From the NCBI GenBank assembly GCA_018829445.1, contig JAHJTV010000076.1, forward strand, positions 1-64,000: a stretch of DNA of 64,000 nucleotides, written 5' to 3'. The notes under the pieces are model-generated. The model worked only from the letters and a program-made list of their open reading frames with translations. It made no database searches and was not told the DNA's origin. Of the stretch, positions 26,190 through 35,488 are shown piece after piece. This DNA comes from a bacterium (lineage in GTDB: Bacteria > SAR324 > XYD2-FULL-50-16). The stretch's first letter is position 1. Every line of letters begins with the position of its first letter. The position numbers and the translations under genes are program-made.

Positions 26190-29100
26190 TTAAGCTTGAT
26201 TTCTCAACTTCTCCAACTGCTCCAGATCCCATTTCAGCCCCATCTCTTCAAACAGGACTCGGGCTTTCTCCAGATATTCTTCTGCTGTAATACCGTTGAG
26301 TTGCTTGTACTTGGATTTGGGTTCGAGAAGGCGTTTGCCGATTTCGAAGTAGGTACGGGAGAGTTCTGGTCGGGCACCTAAACGTTCCACTTCTTTGATA
26401 GACTTGTTGAACCATTTGAGGGCTTTATTCTGTTTGTTTATGCACCAAAAGTAAACGGCTTTTATACGTAGTGATTGTGTTCTGGTGGGCGCATATTTCT
26501 TTCCAGTTTTTTCTGCCTCTTTAATTGCCTTAGAGGCGAGTTTTTTGTAACTTAACAAGCCTGATTTTTCATCAGATTGCAAAAGGTTTTCTAGTTTAGC
26601 AAGCCTATATAAAGCGGCTCCAATTACGTATCGTGAATACCAATGAGGCATGACGCTGTTTTTCCCAATTTTTTTGATTAGCTTTTCTGCTTCTGACATC
26701 GTGTTATCTGCAGTATCCAAGCTTTTGTTCTTGATTTCAGCTTTTAATTTTTGTCCCAAAAATGAAATTTTAAAGGCATCTTCTCCTAATTTTTCTGAAA
26801 CACGGATAGCAGAATTAATACATTCTGTGGATTTATCGTAGTCAAAACGCTGGATATGTAATGCAGATTTCACATCATAATAATCCAATTGCGCATGGGC
26901 ATAGCCATATTCATTTATGAGGATTTCCAGTTTTTCTATCATTTCATCAGCTCCCTTGAAGTCACCTTTTTCAACGTTTCGCAATCCAGCCCATTCAAGA
27001 TAAGCTGACACGTTAAAGAAATCCCCTAAATCACATCCGTCTTTTACAATTGATTCATTAAAGTCATCACTCAAGTCACCTGTACAGATGTTATATATTT
27101 CTTGCATGTATTCATATAAATATGGGGAAACTCGTTCATCCTGAATCTTAATAGAAGTCCTTACATATTCAATTGCCTTCTGCCCAATTCGGAATGATAT
27201 TCCTCCCAGAATGAAAAGAGCACCCATGCCAACATTGGCGTTATAACCGATTTGATGTCCCGACCAGTCTCTCCTTAACGCTAACTTAAATAACAAAATT
27301 GATTCAATAAAAGTCCTCTCCAAATCGAATATAATCAGAGACATGCCTCTTTTCATTAGTATTTCCATTACTTGCATATCCAAATCAGTTAGCACTGTTT
27401 TCTGTTTTTTAGGTGGGTAATAAATGGATTTAAGAAAAATAAATAGACTAAATAAAAGGTTCATCATCAACGAGATTCGATTGCCATATTCTTTTATTCC
27501 CAGGTTTTTCAGCGACCTATCAAAATAGTTGACTGCCTCAGTGTGATTACCTCTTGTATGAAAAGCGGTTGCGATATTTTTCTCAATCAAGGCAATTTTG
27601 TGGGGATCAACATCAGCACCATATTTATCTGAATAGAGTTCAAGCGCCTTCATGTAATATTCAATCGCTTCATTTGTTGCAGAAGCCTTCATTGCTTCCT
27701 CGCCTGCCTTTTCCATATACGTTTCGGTTTTGTCCTGATCACCACCCTGGTTGAAGTGATACGCCAGCATGCCGTAAAACTCGTGAAGCCTTTCGGAAAA
27801 GGTCTTCTCAATAGATTCGGCAACCCTTAGATGGAGTTCTTTTCTCTTCTGTAAAAGTATCGACTCATAGACCGCTTCTTGGGCTAAGGCATGCTTGAAT
27901 AGGTATTCCACCTCATCCATTCGCTTACCTTCTCTAATCAGCTGAATCTCTTTCAGATATCCTAGTTTGACATCGATATTACCAACCGCATCTGCGACCT
28001 GTTTGAGGATCTTGTGGAAGAAATGCCGCCCGATCACAGAGGAAGTCCGCAATAGGGACTTGGTGTCTTCATCCAGGCGGTCAATACGTGACATCAGTAG
28101 TTCCTGGATGGTATTGGGCACTACAACACTATCAATCTTATCTGTAATCCCAATCTTCCCATCATTCATTTCAATTGCACCCTCGTCGATCATTGAACGA
28201 ATCATCTCTTCAATGAAGAAAGGATTACCTCCTGACTTTTCCTTAATATGATTTCTGATTTTTTCAGGAATCCCTTCAATCTTGAGCAGGTTATCTATCA
28301 GCAAGCCACTTTGTTCAACACTTAGACTTTGTAACTGGATTTCTTCAGAGAGGTTGAAGAATTCTTCGTTCGTGGCTTTTCTAAGGACTTCCCCAGTTTC
28401 TTTATAATAGGGTCTGAAAACATTAATGATCAGGATTCGGTTGTTTTCAATCAAACGAAACAAAGAAATGATAAGAACAATGGAACTGGTATCAGCCCAG
28501 TGCAGATCTTCAATGATAAAAATAAGGGGTGATACTTCGGCTGACTTGAGTATCAGGGCCCTGATGTTTTTATAAATATGCTTCTCCTTGGCTTCACCTT
28601 CTATTCCTTCGACCCGCTCAGCATATTTCCCTGTCAATTTCATTCCCATCAGGGTGGCAATAAAGGGATATATTTCGTCTGCCTCTTCCGGGTGAATATT
28701 CCGGATAGCGGTTTCCAGTTTTTGTCGCTGTGTAGATTCACTATCGTCCTCACTTATACCGGCAAATCCTTTTAAAATCCTGATAATGGGATAAAAGCTC
28801 AGATTGCGGCCCATAGACAATGCTCTTCCTTCTAGAACCATAGTTCGTTTCACTACATCGCTGTTTTTCAATTCTGCAATCAATCTCGATTTTCCAATTC
28901 CTGCTTCTCCGATGACGTTGACGATGGATCCCTCGCCATTTTTGGCATGAGCAACCGCCAGTTCCAGTTTATCCATCTCTGCTTCTCTGCCCACCATCAC
29001 GGACTGGATTATGCGGTCAGTGGTCAGTCTGTAGTGGATCTTCTCCTTTTGGGAAACCAGCTCAAAAACCGAAACTGGTTTTTCTTTACCTTTTAGTTTG

Positions 29101-29612
29101 ATCGGCTTTAACTCTCGATATTCAAACTCACTTTTCGTTGAGCGATATGTCTCCAGCCCCACCAAGATCTGCCCTGTTTGAGATGCATCCTCCAGTCTTG
29201 CTGCTAGGTTAACTGTATCGCCCATTACGGTGTATTCCTTCTTTTGATCCGAACCAACCTCACCTGCCAAAACATTCCCCGAATTGATACCAATGTGAAT
29301 ATCCAATGGGATCTTCAGGTTCTCAGACTTGTTGAACTGATAAAGTTTGTTCCGCAGTTCAATAGCGGTATTTACAGCCTTGTTTGGGGCATTCTCGATA
29401 GCTGTTGGAACACCAAAAGTAGCCATCACACAGTCACCAATGAACTTGTCGATCCTTCCTTCGTATTGTTCAATGATATATCCCATCATCTTAAATACAG
29501 AATTCATGATGGCAGTGACTTCCTCCGGACTCATCTTTTCCGACATGGCTGTGAAGCCGGAGATATCGGCAAACAGAATGGTCGCCTGGCGCAGTTCTGA
29601 TTCTTTTTTCAT
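26190..29612 (-). CDS. Adenylate/guanylate cyclase-AAA ATPase-TPR-like protein
   Basis: The 1140-aa soluble product has an N-terminal class III cyclase domain (residues 8-190; Asp16 in LFADISGF, Asp60 in FIGDCVM, GDTVNLAARLE near 131-141). An AAA_16/STAND-like ATPase follows (Walker A GEAGIGKS at 235-242, Walker B LIFIIEDLHWAD near 365). A long helical, TPR-like C-terminal half runs from about 620. This architecture is a known regulator type in many bacteria. It starts 18 bp upstream of the second cyclase on the same strand, so they may be co-transcribed. No strong ribosome site is seen at ATG 29612. Confidence 0.9.
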   Translation of the reverse strand: MKKESELRQATILFADISGFTAMSEKMSPEEVTAIMNSVFKMMGYIIEQYEGRIDKFIGDCVMATFGVPTAIENAPNKAVNTAIELRNKLYQFNKSENLKIPLDIHIGINSGNVLAGEVGSDQKKEYTVMGDTVNLAARLEDASQTGQILVGLETYRSTKSEFEYRELKPIKLKGKEKPVSVFELVSQKEKIHYRLTTDRIIQSVMVGREAEMDKLELAVAHAKNGEGSIVNVIGEAGIGKSRLIAELKNSDVVKRTMVLEGRALSMGRNLSFYPIIRILKGFAGISEDDSESTQRQKLETAIRNIHPEEADEIYPFIATLMGMKLTGKYAERVEGIEGEAKEKHIYKNIRALILKSAEVSPLIFIIEDLHWADTSSIVLIISLFRLIENNRILIINVFRPYYKETGEVLRKATNEEFFNLSEEIQLQSLSVEQSGLLIDNLLKIEGIPEKIRNHIKEKSGGNPFFIEEMIRSMIDEGAIEMNDGKIGITDKIDSVVVPNTIQELLMSRIDRLDEDTKSLLRTSSVIGRHFFHKILKQVADAVGNIDVKLGYLKEIQLIREGKRMDEVEYLFKHALAQEAVYESILLQKRKELHLRVAESIEKTFSERLHEFYGMLAYHFNQGGDQDKTETYMEKAGEEAMKASATNEAIEYYMKALELYSDKYGADVDPHKIALIEKNIATAFHTRGNHTEAVNYFDRSLKNLGIKEYGNRISLMMNLLFSLFIFLKSIYYPPKKQKTVLTDLDMQVMEILMKRGMSLIIFDLERTFIESILLFKLALRRDWSGHQIGYNANVGMGALFILGGISFRIGQKAIEYVRTSIKIQDERVSPYLYEYMQEIYNICTGDLSDDFNESIVKDGCDLGDFFNVSAYLEWAGLRNVEKGDFKGADEMIEKLEILINEYGYAHAQLDYYDVKSALHIQRFDYDKSTECINSAIRVSEKLGEDAFKISFLGQKLKAEIKNKSLDTADNTMSEAEKLIKKIGKNSVMPHWYSRYVIGAALYRLAKLENLLQSDEKSGLLSYKKLASKAIKEAEKTGKKYAPTRTQSLRIKAVYFWCINKQNKALKWFNKSIKEVERLGARPELSRTYFEIGKRLLEPKSKYKQLNGITAEEYLEKARVLFEEMGLKWDLEQLEKLRNQA

Positions 29613-29711
29613 GATGCGATCAAGTTAAGGGTTAGCTTACTGAACTGATGTTACAATCGCCTTATCACAGTTGTGAGTAGATGTCGAGGAAACCAGAATT
29701 TTGAATGGTGT

Positions 29712-29727
29712 GTCCCCCATGGGGGAC
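29712..29727. promoter_or_regulatory. 16-bp perfect palindrome upstream of the large cyclase gene
   Basis: GTCCCCCATGGGGGAC is an exact palindrome 100 bp before the start of the minus-strand 1140-aa cyclase gene. It could be an operator. Nothing else in the 470-bp gap up to 30082 looks coding. Confidence 0.45.
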
Positions 29728-29815
29728 TATTAGCGGGTTTAAAGCAATGAAGAATTTCGTTTTGGTTTTTTCAGTTGTTTAAGTCGAAGATTTCCAGCGC
29801 AAATCCCAGCCCGAA

Positions 29816-29975
29816 AAAGCCCATTTTGTAGTTATCTAAAACGCACTTCCTTGAACTTCCGGGACACACGATTCTCCAGGCAAAATTCTTAACAAACAAA
29901 GAAATAACTATGATATGAAAGAGATACAGCAAGTGATGAAGAAGATATGAAAAGTATTAGGGGTATTTTGGTGGA
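29816..29975 (+). repeat. Left copy of an imperfect ~155-bp direct repeat bounding the island
   Basis: Segments such as aaagccca-tttgtagtta, aacttccgggaca, cttaacaaacaaa, acagcaagtga and ggtattttggtgga recur in order and in the same orientation at 51828-51987. By eye identity is about three quarters. Weaker similarity extends on both sides. Confidence 0.65.
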
Positions 29976-30082
29976 AATTGTAAATTTGGTATTATTATTA
30001 GGATAGCGGGGAGGGTGGTCGGTCTTTAGCCCAGAATGGAGGAAATATTCTGAAAATCACAAATCTTAGAGGTTTTACAATT

Positions 30083-33000
30083 TCAAGAAGGTTTAGAAAG
30101 ATCAAGAGTAAATATTTTTGTTTTCACAGAGACATTTTTAAATTTAATTGTCAAAAGGTCATTCATTTCATTCAATGTCTTTGGTAGTGACTGGCCAATC
30201 CAACCGCGAGGATTCTTTGGATGATTAGGTCCTAAATAACCAAACCATAACACCAAATAGATACCTCGACCTTTAGAATGATACTCGCGTGTATAATTTT
30301 GAAGTTGATCTGCTGCCGCCGTCCATATCTCATCATGCCATTGACCCTTAATCTCTATTGGTACATCCATTAAATTATGCGTAATTAATAGGTCACACCG
30401 ATTGCTGTCTGGCCTTGTTCCTTCTGTGTGTGCCCGGACATTATAGCGTTCAAGATAGGGGTTTAACGCAGATGCAATACGGTCTCTGCAATAATTTTCG
30501 ATATGTGGTGTATCATCATCCCAGTATGGTAAAATGTCATTAGTGGAGCTATTTCTGATACGGTCCTGCAATGCAATCAGCTCGTCCATCAGGAGGGCTT
30601 GCAAATCATCATGATTTGTTGGCTCACCTTCCAATAAAATGCTTTTTATACCTTTGAGAGGTAATAGTACTTTATTTGCTTCAGCTCTCCGCCTTCTTTG
30701 CTGAGCATATGAGTGCTTTATATGGTTTTGATATTCTTCCAATCCCTGCATATTTACTAGACTTTGTAATAATGCTTCAGCTTCATCGGAAGAATCGGCA
30801 GCAAGATCAGAAATTCTGGTTTGAATAAACTGATTTGCATCCCATCCATTCTTGTCACCCCAAGTTGCTTTAGAGGGGTGATTTTCGAGCGGCCACAAAG
30901 GTCCAAACTTAGTGACAAGAAAGTAGTGTTGTTTTGCACTAAGTTTTGGCCAGCCTTCACTATCTTCCCTATCGGGAAAAGACAAGGCTCTAAATGACCA
31001 AAGGTGGTCTTTTGACTCTTCTGCAAAAGAGTTAAGAATTTCTAAGTTATCATCAAAATCTAATAAAAAGGCAGTACTAATCCACAGACTACGCTGCGTT
31101 GCATCATTCCAGTCTTCAGCAGCAATGCGTTTTCGTATTAATTCTTGCGCTCTTTCCCAGGAGGCAAAACGAATAACTGTGATAAGAAGACGTCGCAAAG
31201 AATTATTGGATAAGTTAGCGTATTTCTCAATCCATTCTACAGCTAAATTGCCAGCAATATCTGAGAACTCCTTATTTCGAGATAGTCGATACAATCCTGA
31301 GACATGTTCTTCACCGCTATCTAGGTATGGCTCCACTGTATCTCTAACAAACTTTTCCTTTGTGGTTATATCTGAAAACACAATTTTTTCTAGTTGTGCC
31401 TGTACATCTGAAGTAATTTGATCCCCTGAATAATAATCCCAATGACAGGCTGCCAATGCTGATTGTGTAATTGCATAAGGCAATTTTGACAATTCCTGGG
31501 ATGACTGCAGTATAATTGCGCAATGAGCTATCAAAATATCTTCAATGAAGAATTTCTTTTCTTCATAAGTGTGAAGCTCACTAATTTCTCTCGCTGAAGG
31601 GATATCTTTTCCTGTTGTAGCAGCCTTTAATCCTTGAAATGCGATAGGCGCGGTCTTACTGCCAACTAATTCTATTACTCGATCTGTAGGGCTGTCTGTT
31701 TCTCTAAACTCGGAAAAACGACCAAGATAGGCTTTTGCAACATCAGCCAATGCATTTAAATACTCTCCTGTACTTAGTTCCTTTTGAATGCTCTCATAGC
31801 TCTGATGTCTTTCACGGATTTTACGTTGTTTTTCTTGTCTATCCCTTTGTTTACGTTCCTTTTCCTCTTTTTCGTAGTCTCTTTTAGGCGGCCTCTCTAA
31901 TTCTGCTAGATGCGATGAGAGTACGCTAAATTGAGTAGCTTGAATGCGTGCAAAATCGAGAAACTCCCCTGTGAAGCCGCTGTTAATCTGTCCCCACTTC
32001 ACAAAGCTCTTCCATCTCTGGTCCCAATCAGAATACGCCCCCCTCTCCTCTATCAAATCATTCAAATGAAAAATCAAATCACCTTCCCGAAGCCATAGAC
32101 CAGCATTTATATCTGATAAATGAAAAAACATCATCCACAAATCTTTTGCATTGCTAGTTGATTTCACGGCTTGTGACTGAATGGCCTGTCTATACTCGGT
32201 GTTTTGAGAAAAGTACTCATAAATATCCTCTTGCCAACTTGATCCGTGGAAACTAGTCCTTTCAAAGTTTTTCACCCAATTCCATAATTTATCTGCAGGA
32301 GGAGAATCAAAACGTTTTAACCGCTCTTGAATGAATCCAGATAACTGGTCTTCCAAATCTCTCAACCTTTCATCAGTTAGTGCATCTGATAGAATGTCTA
32401 GGCATTCCTCGAGTTGAGGCAATGATAATCTGCTACTTAGCCGTGAACCCAACCCATAATAGTTTGGACCATTTCCTTCAAATATGGCCTTAGAGGTCTC
32501 TACAAAAATTTGGCCAATAGTAACACCATTGAACAGCTCAACTTTGTTATCTATTATTTTTATTGCTATTCTTAACGACTCAATATCTCCTAGTTTCCTG
32601 AGGTCATTTACTGTAATTGGCCAATCAGGTTGATTATGACACTCGTCAAGTGATTCAACTGCAGCATGTCTTTCTAGTGGGGTCGCCGAACTATCCAATA
32701 TGAGAGCTGACAATTCCTTTGATATGTCATCTACAAATGTGTCCCCTTGAATCGATTCGATTATTAAATGTGAAAGTTGGTAGGGCGATTCAGGATTGCG
32801 AATAACTCTTATTATATCATCACGCAACTCTAGCCTTGCCAAACCTCTGCCAAAGGTAGCATGCCAATCTTCACTGCGAAAATAAGGGTCAAAATCAGCA
32901 AACTTCTCAAGACAATGCAGAAGTGTTTGTGATTGCTGAATTGTAAGGGCTGATGGATCACCATACCTAAAAAAACCATATGGATCCCTTTCAATAAATT

Positions 33001-34051
33001 TATTAGCAACAACAGAATTTAGCGTTGCAATCCACGCATGTAGCCCTCGGAATGCTGCAGGAACAAAATAATTTACACCATACAAAATGCTTTCCAAGCG
33101 TCGAAGAGAAAGCTGATTTCTAAGAGCTTTTGCAATCCATTTAGCAGCCAAGTATTCTGAAACAGTTCTATGGATTGGTTCGAGTAGATTTTTCCCAACT
33201 GAGATGAAAAGCTTTGTCGATAAAACAGCTTGAATAACATCATCTTCAATGACTTCACTCGTCAATTCAGATGCTATCGGGTATTCTTCACTATGCTGAC
33301 CATCAAGCTTTATACTAGTTTTTCCTGAGAGTAACAGCTGCGCAGATATGAAACCTGCAGCATCAATCAATTGCTCCTGTGCTGGCCGGGTTCTATTAAT
33401 TGAGACATGAATTGGATTATCTTCTTGAACAAGTTCATGACTTGCGTTTTCGTAAAGCTCTAGTCTACTATCTGGCCAGCCCTTATTTTTTATTGCCTTT
33501 AATAGCAATAGAAGATTTTGAGGGTTTTTTAGCAAATCAATAACATCGCGCTGCCGAGCCTGTTCATAAAACTCTTCTCCGCTCTTTCCCCCACCGTTAG
33601 CATCCACATAATCAATTATCTCTTGCTTATTTAGAGGTAGGAGGTGACCAACTACAGGCTGTTGGTGCCATTTTTGATTAATAATGCTTGAATTGACTGC
33701 ATCTTGCCAATCTGCTGCTCTGCACGACAGTAAAAAAAGAACAGTTTTGGGAAGTTTTGCTAATATATTATTAACAGGTATCCCGGTTTCGTATGCAGTT
33801 ATTTCATCTAAACCATCAACTATTATTAACTTCGTTTGATCATCGAATTCTTGGACAGCACCAACGGTTGAAGCATTATATTTTGGAGTGTCAAATTGAT
33901 CACTCGCAAATCTCAGCAATTCACTCTTTCCTGATCCGGGCTCTCCTATTACTATTAATGGTGCTTCAATGTTAATAAATTCTATATCTGTATACTCAAT
34001 ATCTTCATCATTTTGATCCGTAACTGATATGCGACGATGTATGTATTTCAT
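30083..34051 (-). CDS. STAND-type NTPase fused to a C-terminal PD-(D/E)XK-like nuclease domain
   Basis: The 1322-aa product begins almost directly with a P-loop NTPase: Walker A GEPGSGKS at 36-43 and Walker B LIIVDGLDE at 75-83, the NACHT/STAND style. A long helical, HEAT-like middle and a charged coiled-coil near residues 720-765 follow. The C-terminal ~130 residues carry CDLLI (Asp1220) and VPIEIKGQ (Glu1233, Lys1235). This matches a PD-(D/E)XK nuclease core, with a downstream helix and a strand (GIYLVLWF). STAND NTPases with nuclease effectors are known anti-phage sensors, usually with the effector at the N-terminus. It is the last gene of a tight four-gene operon. The function is inference. 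Confidence 0.75.
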   Translation of the reverse strand: MKYIHRRISVTDQNDEDIEYTDIEFINIEAPLIVIGEPGSGKSELLRFASDQFDTPKYNASTVGAVQEFDDQTKLIIVDGLDEITAYETGIPVNNILAKLPKTVLFLLSCRAADWQDAVNSSIINQKWHQQPVVGHLLPLNKQEIIDYVDANGGGKSGEEFYEQARQRDVIDLLKNPQNLLLLLKAIKNKGWPDSRLELYENASHELVQEDNPIHVSINRTRPAQEQLIDAAGFISAQLLLSGKTSIKLDGQHSEEYPIASELTSEVIEDDVIQAVLSTKLFISVGKNLLEPIHRTVSEYLAAKWIAKALRNQLSLRRLESILYGVNYFVPAAFRGLHAWIATLNSVVANKFIERDPYGFFRYGDPSALTIQQSQTLLHCLEKFADFDPYFRSEDWHATFGRGLARLELRDDIIRVIRNPESPYQLSHLIIESIQGDTFVDDISKELSALILDSSATPLERHAAVESLDECHNQPDWPITVNDLRKLGDIESLRIAIKIIDNKVELFNGVTIGQIFVETSKAIFEGNGPNYYGLGSRLSSRLSLPQLEECLDILSDALTDERLRDLEDQLSGFIQERLKRFDSPPADKLWNWVKNFERTSFHGSSWQEDIYEYFSQNTEYRQAIQSQAVKSTSNAKDLWMMFFHLSDINAGLWLREGDLIFHLNDLIEERGAYSDWDQRWKSFVKWGQINSGFTGEFLDFARIQATQFSVLSSHLAELERPPKRDYEKEEKERKQRDRQEKQRKIRERHQSYESIQKELSTGEYLNALADVAKAYLGRFSEFRETDSPTDRVIELVGSKTAPIAFQGLKAATTGKDIPSAREISELHTYEEKKFFIEDILIAHCAIILQSSQELSKLPYAITQSALAACHWDYYSGDQITSDVQAQLEKIVFSDITTKEKFVRDTVEPYLDSGEEHVSGLYRLSRNKEFSDIAGNLAVEWIEKYANLSNNSLRRLLITVIRFASWERAQELIRKRIAAEDWNDATQRSLWISTAFLLDFDDNLEILNSFAEESKDHLWSFRALSFPDREDSEGWPKLSAKQHYFLVTKFGPLWPLENHPSKATWGDKNGWDANQFIQTRISDLAADSSDEAEALLQSLVNMQGLEEYQNHIKHSYAQQRRRRAEANKVLLPLKGIKSILLEGEPTNHDDLQALLMDELIALQDRIRNSSTNDILPYWDDDTPHIENYCRDRIASALNPYLERYNVRAHTEGTRPDSNRCDLLITHNLMDVPIEIKGQWHDEIWTAAADQLQNYTREYHSKGRGIYLVLWFGYLGPNHPKNPRGWIGQSLPKTLNEMNDLLTIKFKNVSVKTKIFTLDLSKPS

Positions 34052-34090
34052 AATATCTTTCTAAAAACAGCTTCTTTGTTCTTGAACAAG

Positions 34091-34840
34091 TCATTTATTA
34101 TCGAGAATTATAGGAGCATGATCACTATACTCAATCCATTGATCCGGATTCGCAATATTCACATCGCTATTCGACAGCAAATCCTCTGAAGCAAAGAAAT
34201 AATCTATGTGATATGCCTTGTCTGAATTCTTCTGCAGAAACAGTGTCTTTTGCGTCTCTTCCCCTTGCTTTTCTTCTTTTGCGTGATGATAAACACTCCG
34301 CAATCCGATATCCTCTAGCTCATTCACAACATCAGAATGATTCCACCAACGCCCTGGCTCATCCCATATTGCATTGCTGTTGAAATCACCACAAATTATA
34401 GTCTTATCTCCTGATAAATCATCTCTATGTATTTGCAGATATTTCCAAAACTGCCCCATGTAGCCAATAGAAGTAGAATCATTGGCTTTTGTCCAGACTC
34501 CAAGCAGTGTATATTCATCATTGATTTTGCATGGCAGGAAGCTTTTTAACTCTTCACTTCTCCATGTCAAAGCAGGGCTTTTACTCTTTATTCCAGTCAA
34601 TGTGAATTCGCCTGACCAGTCAAGCTTTTCAACTTTGTGACCATTCCTAGCGAATATCCCAATCCCCTTATTCTTGTTATCGCCATGCCATAAATAATCA
34701 CCTGCCCATGATCGATATGCTTTGGTTGATTGGCTCGGATCTTCACATTCCTGGATAACCAAAATATCGGCTGAATATGAGTCAATAAACTCAGTCTTCT
34801 TTCTTAATGCACCATTGCAATTCCAGGAAATGATTTTCAT
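34091..34840 (-). CDS. Endonuclease/exonuclease/phosphatase (EEP) family protein
   Basis: The 249-aa product (from ATG 34840, MKIISWNCNG) has all EEP motifs: WNCNG at the N-terminus, IQE near residue 32, ICGDFNSN in the middle, HIDYFF and the C-terminal SDHAPI. These residues bind Mg2+ and cleave phosphodiester bonds, as in exonuclease III/DNase I relatives. An in-frame TTG at 34849 gives nine more bases but is less likely. It lies 39 bp upstream of the STAND-nuclease gene and 25 bp after the 203-aa gene. It is probably a DNase or nucleotide-modifying effector of the operon. Confidence 0.85.
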   Translation of the reverse strand: MKIISWNCNGALRKKTEFIDSYSADILVIQECEDPSQSTKAYRSWAGDYLWHGDNKNKGIGIFARNGHKVEKLDWSGEFTLTGIKSKSPALTWRSEELKSFLPCKINDEYTLLGVWTKANDSTSIGYMGQFWKYLQIHRDDLSGDKTIICGDFNSNAIWDEPGRWWNHSDVVNELEDIGLRSVYHHAKEEKQGEETQKTLFLQKNSDKAYHIDYFFASEDLLSNSDVNIANPDQWIEYSDHAPIILDNK

Positions 34841-34865
34841 TGTGGTCAATAGGTTTGGATATGGG

Positions 34866-35477
34866 TCATCTTATCCAGACACAGTAGGGGCCTACCAATC
34901 TTGCCACTGCAACAATTTCACGGTAACGTGATTTTATTTTTTCTGGATTTGATTTCATGTCTTTTTTAACAGCACAGACCGTAGAACAACCAAGGATAAA
35001 TCTAAGAGGTTTATCAACAGCAAATGCCTCACTATAATTCCATAAGTCCAACGTTCCGCTGACGTCTGTTGTCATCCTATCAAAGACAAGAGCGGTCGCA
35101 GCAGTATCCAGCTTTCCTGTGACAGGGGTTATTTCTTTGGGAATCATGTGCCAATTCATTTTATCATCTGAATATTCCTTAGCTACATCTTCTTTTACAG
35201 TCGGGCGTGCGCCACCTTTCGTCGCTGGAGAAATAAATATTGCGTATGTTGGATTAGGCTTGCAAATCTCCTGCACCTGTTGTGGCTTCGCTTTTGGCGA
35301 TCTCATGAGCCAAAAGGTAATACCTGTTCTTGCTATATCCACTAATTTTCTAGTAAAAATTGCATCTGCACTCTCTCCAGCATGATCACCCATGATGCTG
35401 ATGACACAATTTGGGGAACTCAGAGCTGCATCAAGTAAAGTCATATTGTCCTTCTTCACTGCAAACAGTTTATCCAA
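34866..35477 (-). CDS. Unknown 203-aa protein in the nuclease operon
   Basis: I do not recognise this family. The protein is soluble and mixed alpha/beta. Alternating strands such as CVISIMGDHAG, ITFWLMRSP, YAIFISPA, ATALVFDRM and LRFILGCSTVCAV suggest a Rossmann-like or nuclease-like sheet. The segments SPATKGGARP and IPKEITPVTGKLDTAA may be functional loops. It lies 11 bp from the Mrr-like gene and 25 bp from the EEP gene, so co-translation in one operon is very likely. Confidence 0.8.
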   Translation of the reverse strand: MDKLFAVKKDNMTLLDAALSSPNCVISIMGDHAGESADAIFTRKLVDIARTGITFWLMRSPKAKPQQVQEICKPNPTYAIFISPATKGGARPTVKEDVAKEYSDDKMNWHMIPKEITPVTGKLDTAATALVFDRMTTDVSGTLDLWNYSEAFAVDKPLRFILGCSTVCAVKKDMKSNPEKIKSRYREIVAVARLVGPYCVWIR

Positions 35478-35488
35478 TAAAGTTTTTG

